Under the pieces are notes generated by a model. It made no database searches. It saw only the letters and a list, made by a program, of their open reading frames with translations, and was not told where the DNA came from. DNA of 6,657 nt from contig JAERRP010000043.1 of NCBI GenBank assembly GCA_016735415.1, positions 1-6,657 of the forward strand, read 5' to 3'. Shown piece after piece: positions 6,312 to 6,657 of this stretch. This DNA is from Desulfobacterales bacterium (GTDB lineage Bacteria; Desulfobacterota; Desulfobacteria; Desulfobacterales; UBA5852). How positions within the stretch are numbered: the stretch's first letter is position 1; each line of letters starts with the position of its first letter. Position numbers and translations under genes: made by a program.

Positions 6312-6464
6312 CTATCTGGGTGCCGAGCCCATGCGTCTTTTCATTCGCCGCTTGCGCCGGTCATCACCCGTGCGGCGCTCCGGTATATGGGCGGCATAAG
6401 AGAACTGGCGCCGATCCGTGCCGGACCGCCGTTCCCTGATACCATCCGGGGAGTGGGAATCCAT
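6312..6464 (-). CDS. Small arginine-rich protein with two ERR-x-G-x-DRR motifs
   Basis: The product has 50 residues from ATG 6464-6462. The same frame stays open upstream to a GTG at 6611 (99 residues) and has another ATG at 6533. The short form is preferred because the upstream part crosses a perfect 9-bp inverted repeat (6496-6526) and reads poorly. No start has a good Shine-Dalgarno sequence, so the start is uncertain. The core is a near-perfect repeat: ERRSGTDRRQ (11-20) and ERRTGDDRRK (29-38), joined by FSYAAHIP, with a basic tail RKRRMKRRMG. From memory, very short proteins with ERR-x-G-x-DRR-QFSY...IPERR are common in Desulfobacterota, which argues this is real coding rather than a shadow. 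No membrane helix or enzyme motif is visible. The function is unknown; the charge would permit nucleic-acid or acidic-protein binding, which is only a guess. Confidence 0.6.
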   Translation of the reverse strand: MDSHSPDGIRERRSGTDRRQFSYAAHIPERRTGDDRRKRRMKRRMGSAPR

Positions 6465-6495
6465 AGTTGTTGCCGTTTCGATTAAAAACTGTTCA

Positions 6496-6526
6496 ATAAG
6501 CGGAAACTGTCGAATCGTCCGCTTAT
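6496..6526. repeat. Perfect 9-bp inverted repeat upstream of the arginine-rich gene
   Basis: ATAAGCGGA (6496-6504) and TCCGCTTAT (6518-6526) are exact reverse complements with a 13-nt spacer. The arm centres are 22 bp apart, about two helical turns, which suits a dimeric DNA-binding protein. As RNA it is a hairpin, and a run of five T follows 6-8 nt after the stem on both strands (6532-6536 plus; 6488-6484 minus), so it also resembles a weak bidirectional terminator. It lies 31 nt upstream of the minus-strand ATG at 6464. Confidence 0.55.
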
Positions 6527-6552
6527 GGCGCATTTTTCGGACCAATCTTCCC

Positions 6553-6565
6553 GCCACTAAGTGGC
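6553..6565. repeat. Short inverted repeat GCCAC/GTGGC
   Basis: GCCAC (6553-6557) and GTGGC (6561-6565) pair with a 3-nt loop TAA. It is the second in a row of inverted repeats on the upstream side of the minus-strand small gene. It also overlaps the -24 part of a sigma54-like sequence on the minus strand (6557-6541). Short enough to be chance on its own. Confidence 0.3.
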
Positions 6566-6574
6566 AAATTCTAA

Positions 6575-6594
6575 ATCCTGACAAATTACAGGAT
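6575..6594. repeat. Inverted repeat ATCCTG/CAGGAT
   Basis: ATCCTG (6575-6580) and CAGGAT (6589-6594) are perfect reverse complements with an 8-nt AT-rich loop. It sits 10 nt beyond the GCCAC/GTGGC repeat and directly before the GCAGGGCG arm, forming a series of stems in the region upstream of the minus-strand gene. Confidence 0.3.
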
Positions 6595-6596
6595 GG

Positions 6597-6654
6597 GCAG
6601 GGCGCAGACACAAAAGGGGACTGCCGGGGGGGTAATCATAAAAACCCGCCCTGC
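6597..6654. repeat. Distant inverted repeat GCAGGGCG/CGCCCTGC
   Basis: GCAGGGCG (6597-6604) pairs exactly with CGCCCTGC (6647-6654), extendable by a G-T and a G-C pair to 6595/6656. The 42-nt interior contains a run of seven G (6626-6632). The second arm is at the window edge, so its wider context cannot be judged. It could close a larger folded RNA on the minus strand or be part of an element continuing past the end. Confidence 0.3.
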
Positions 6655-6657
6655 TCC

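Overview
The window looks like chromosomal DNA from a GC-rich Gram-negative bacterium. Several features suggest a Desulfobacterota (deltaproteobacterial, sulfate-reducer-like) source: the codon choice, the four-gene GldA/GldF/GldG/DUF4340 cluster, and a tiny protein built from ERR-x-G-x-DRR motifs. That assignment is inference from family memory, not a database result.

Layout. Positions 1-191 hold no clear gene, only a GC-rich palindromic patch. A small two-helix membrane protein with a C-terminal coiled coil lies at 192-512. A short, probably real, soluble 62-residue protein lies at 696-884. A C-rich, G-poor stretch (911-980) follows, then a sigma70-like promoter (1009-1036).

The core is a tight co-directional operon at 1116-5997. 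It encodes a GldA-type ABC ATPase, a GldF-type six-helix ABC-2 permease, a 731-residue GldG-type auxiliary protein anchored at both ends, and a DUF4340 protein with an N-terminal anchor. Gene gaps are 1, 9 and 36 nt, and each start has a Shine-Dalgarno sequence. The expected product is one inner-membrane complex: the ATPase drives the permease, and the two auxiliary proteins place large domains on the outer face of the membrane. The family is known from Flavobacterium gliding (GldAFG) but is widespread in non-gliding bacteria, where the substrate is not established.

The last 660 bases (5998-6657) hold no long gene. A small arginine-rich protein is encoded on the minus strand (6312-6464). Its upstream side contains a run of inverted repeats (6496-6526, 6553-6565, 6575-6594, and a pair at 6597-6604/6647-6654) that could form a structured leader, an attenuator or an operator. 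On the plus strand a short frame with a very strong ribosome-binding site (6259-6399) runs antisense into this gene. This right-hand segment is the least explained part of the window. No CRISPR array, tRNA, rRNA, insertion sequence or phage gene was seen.
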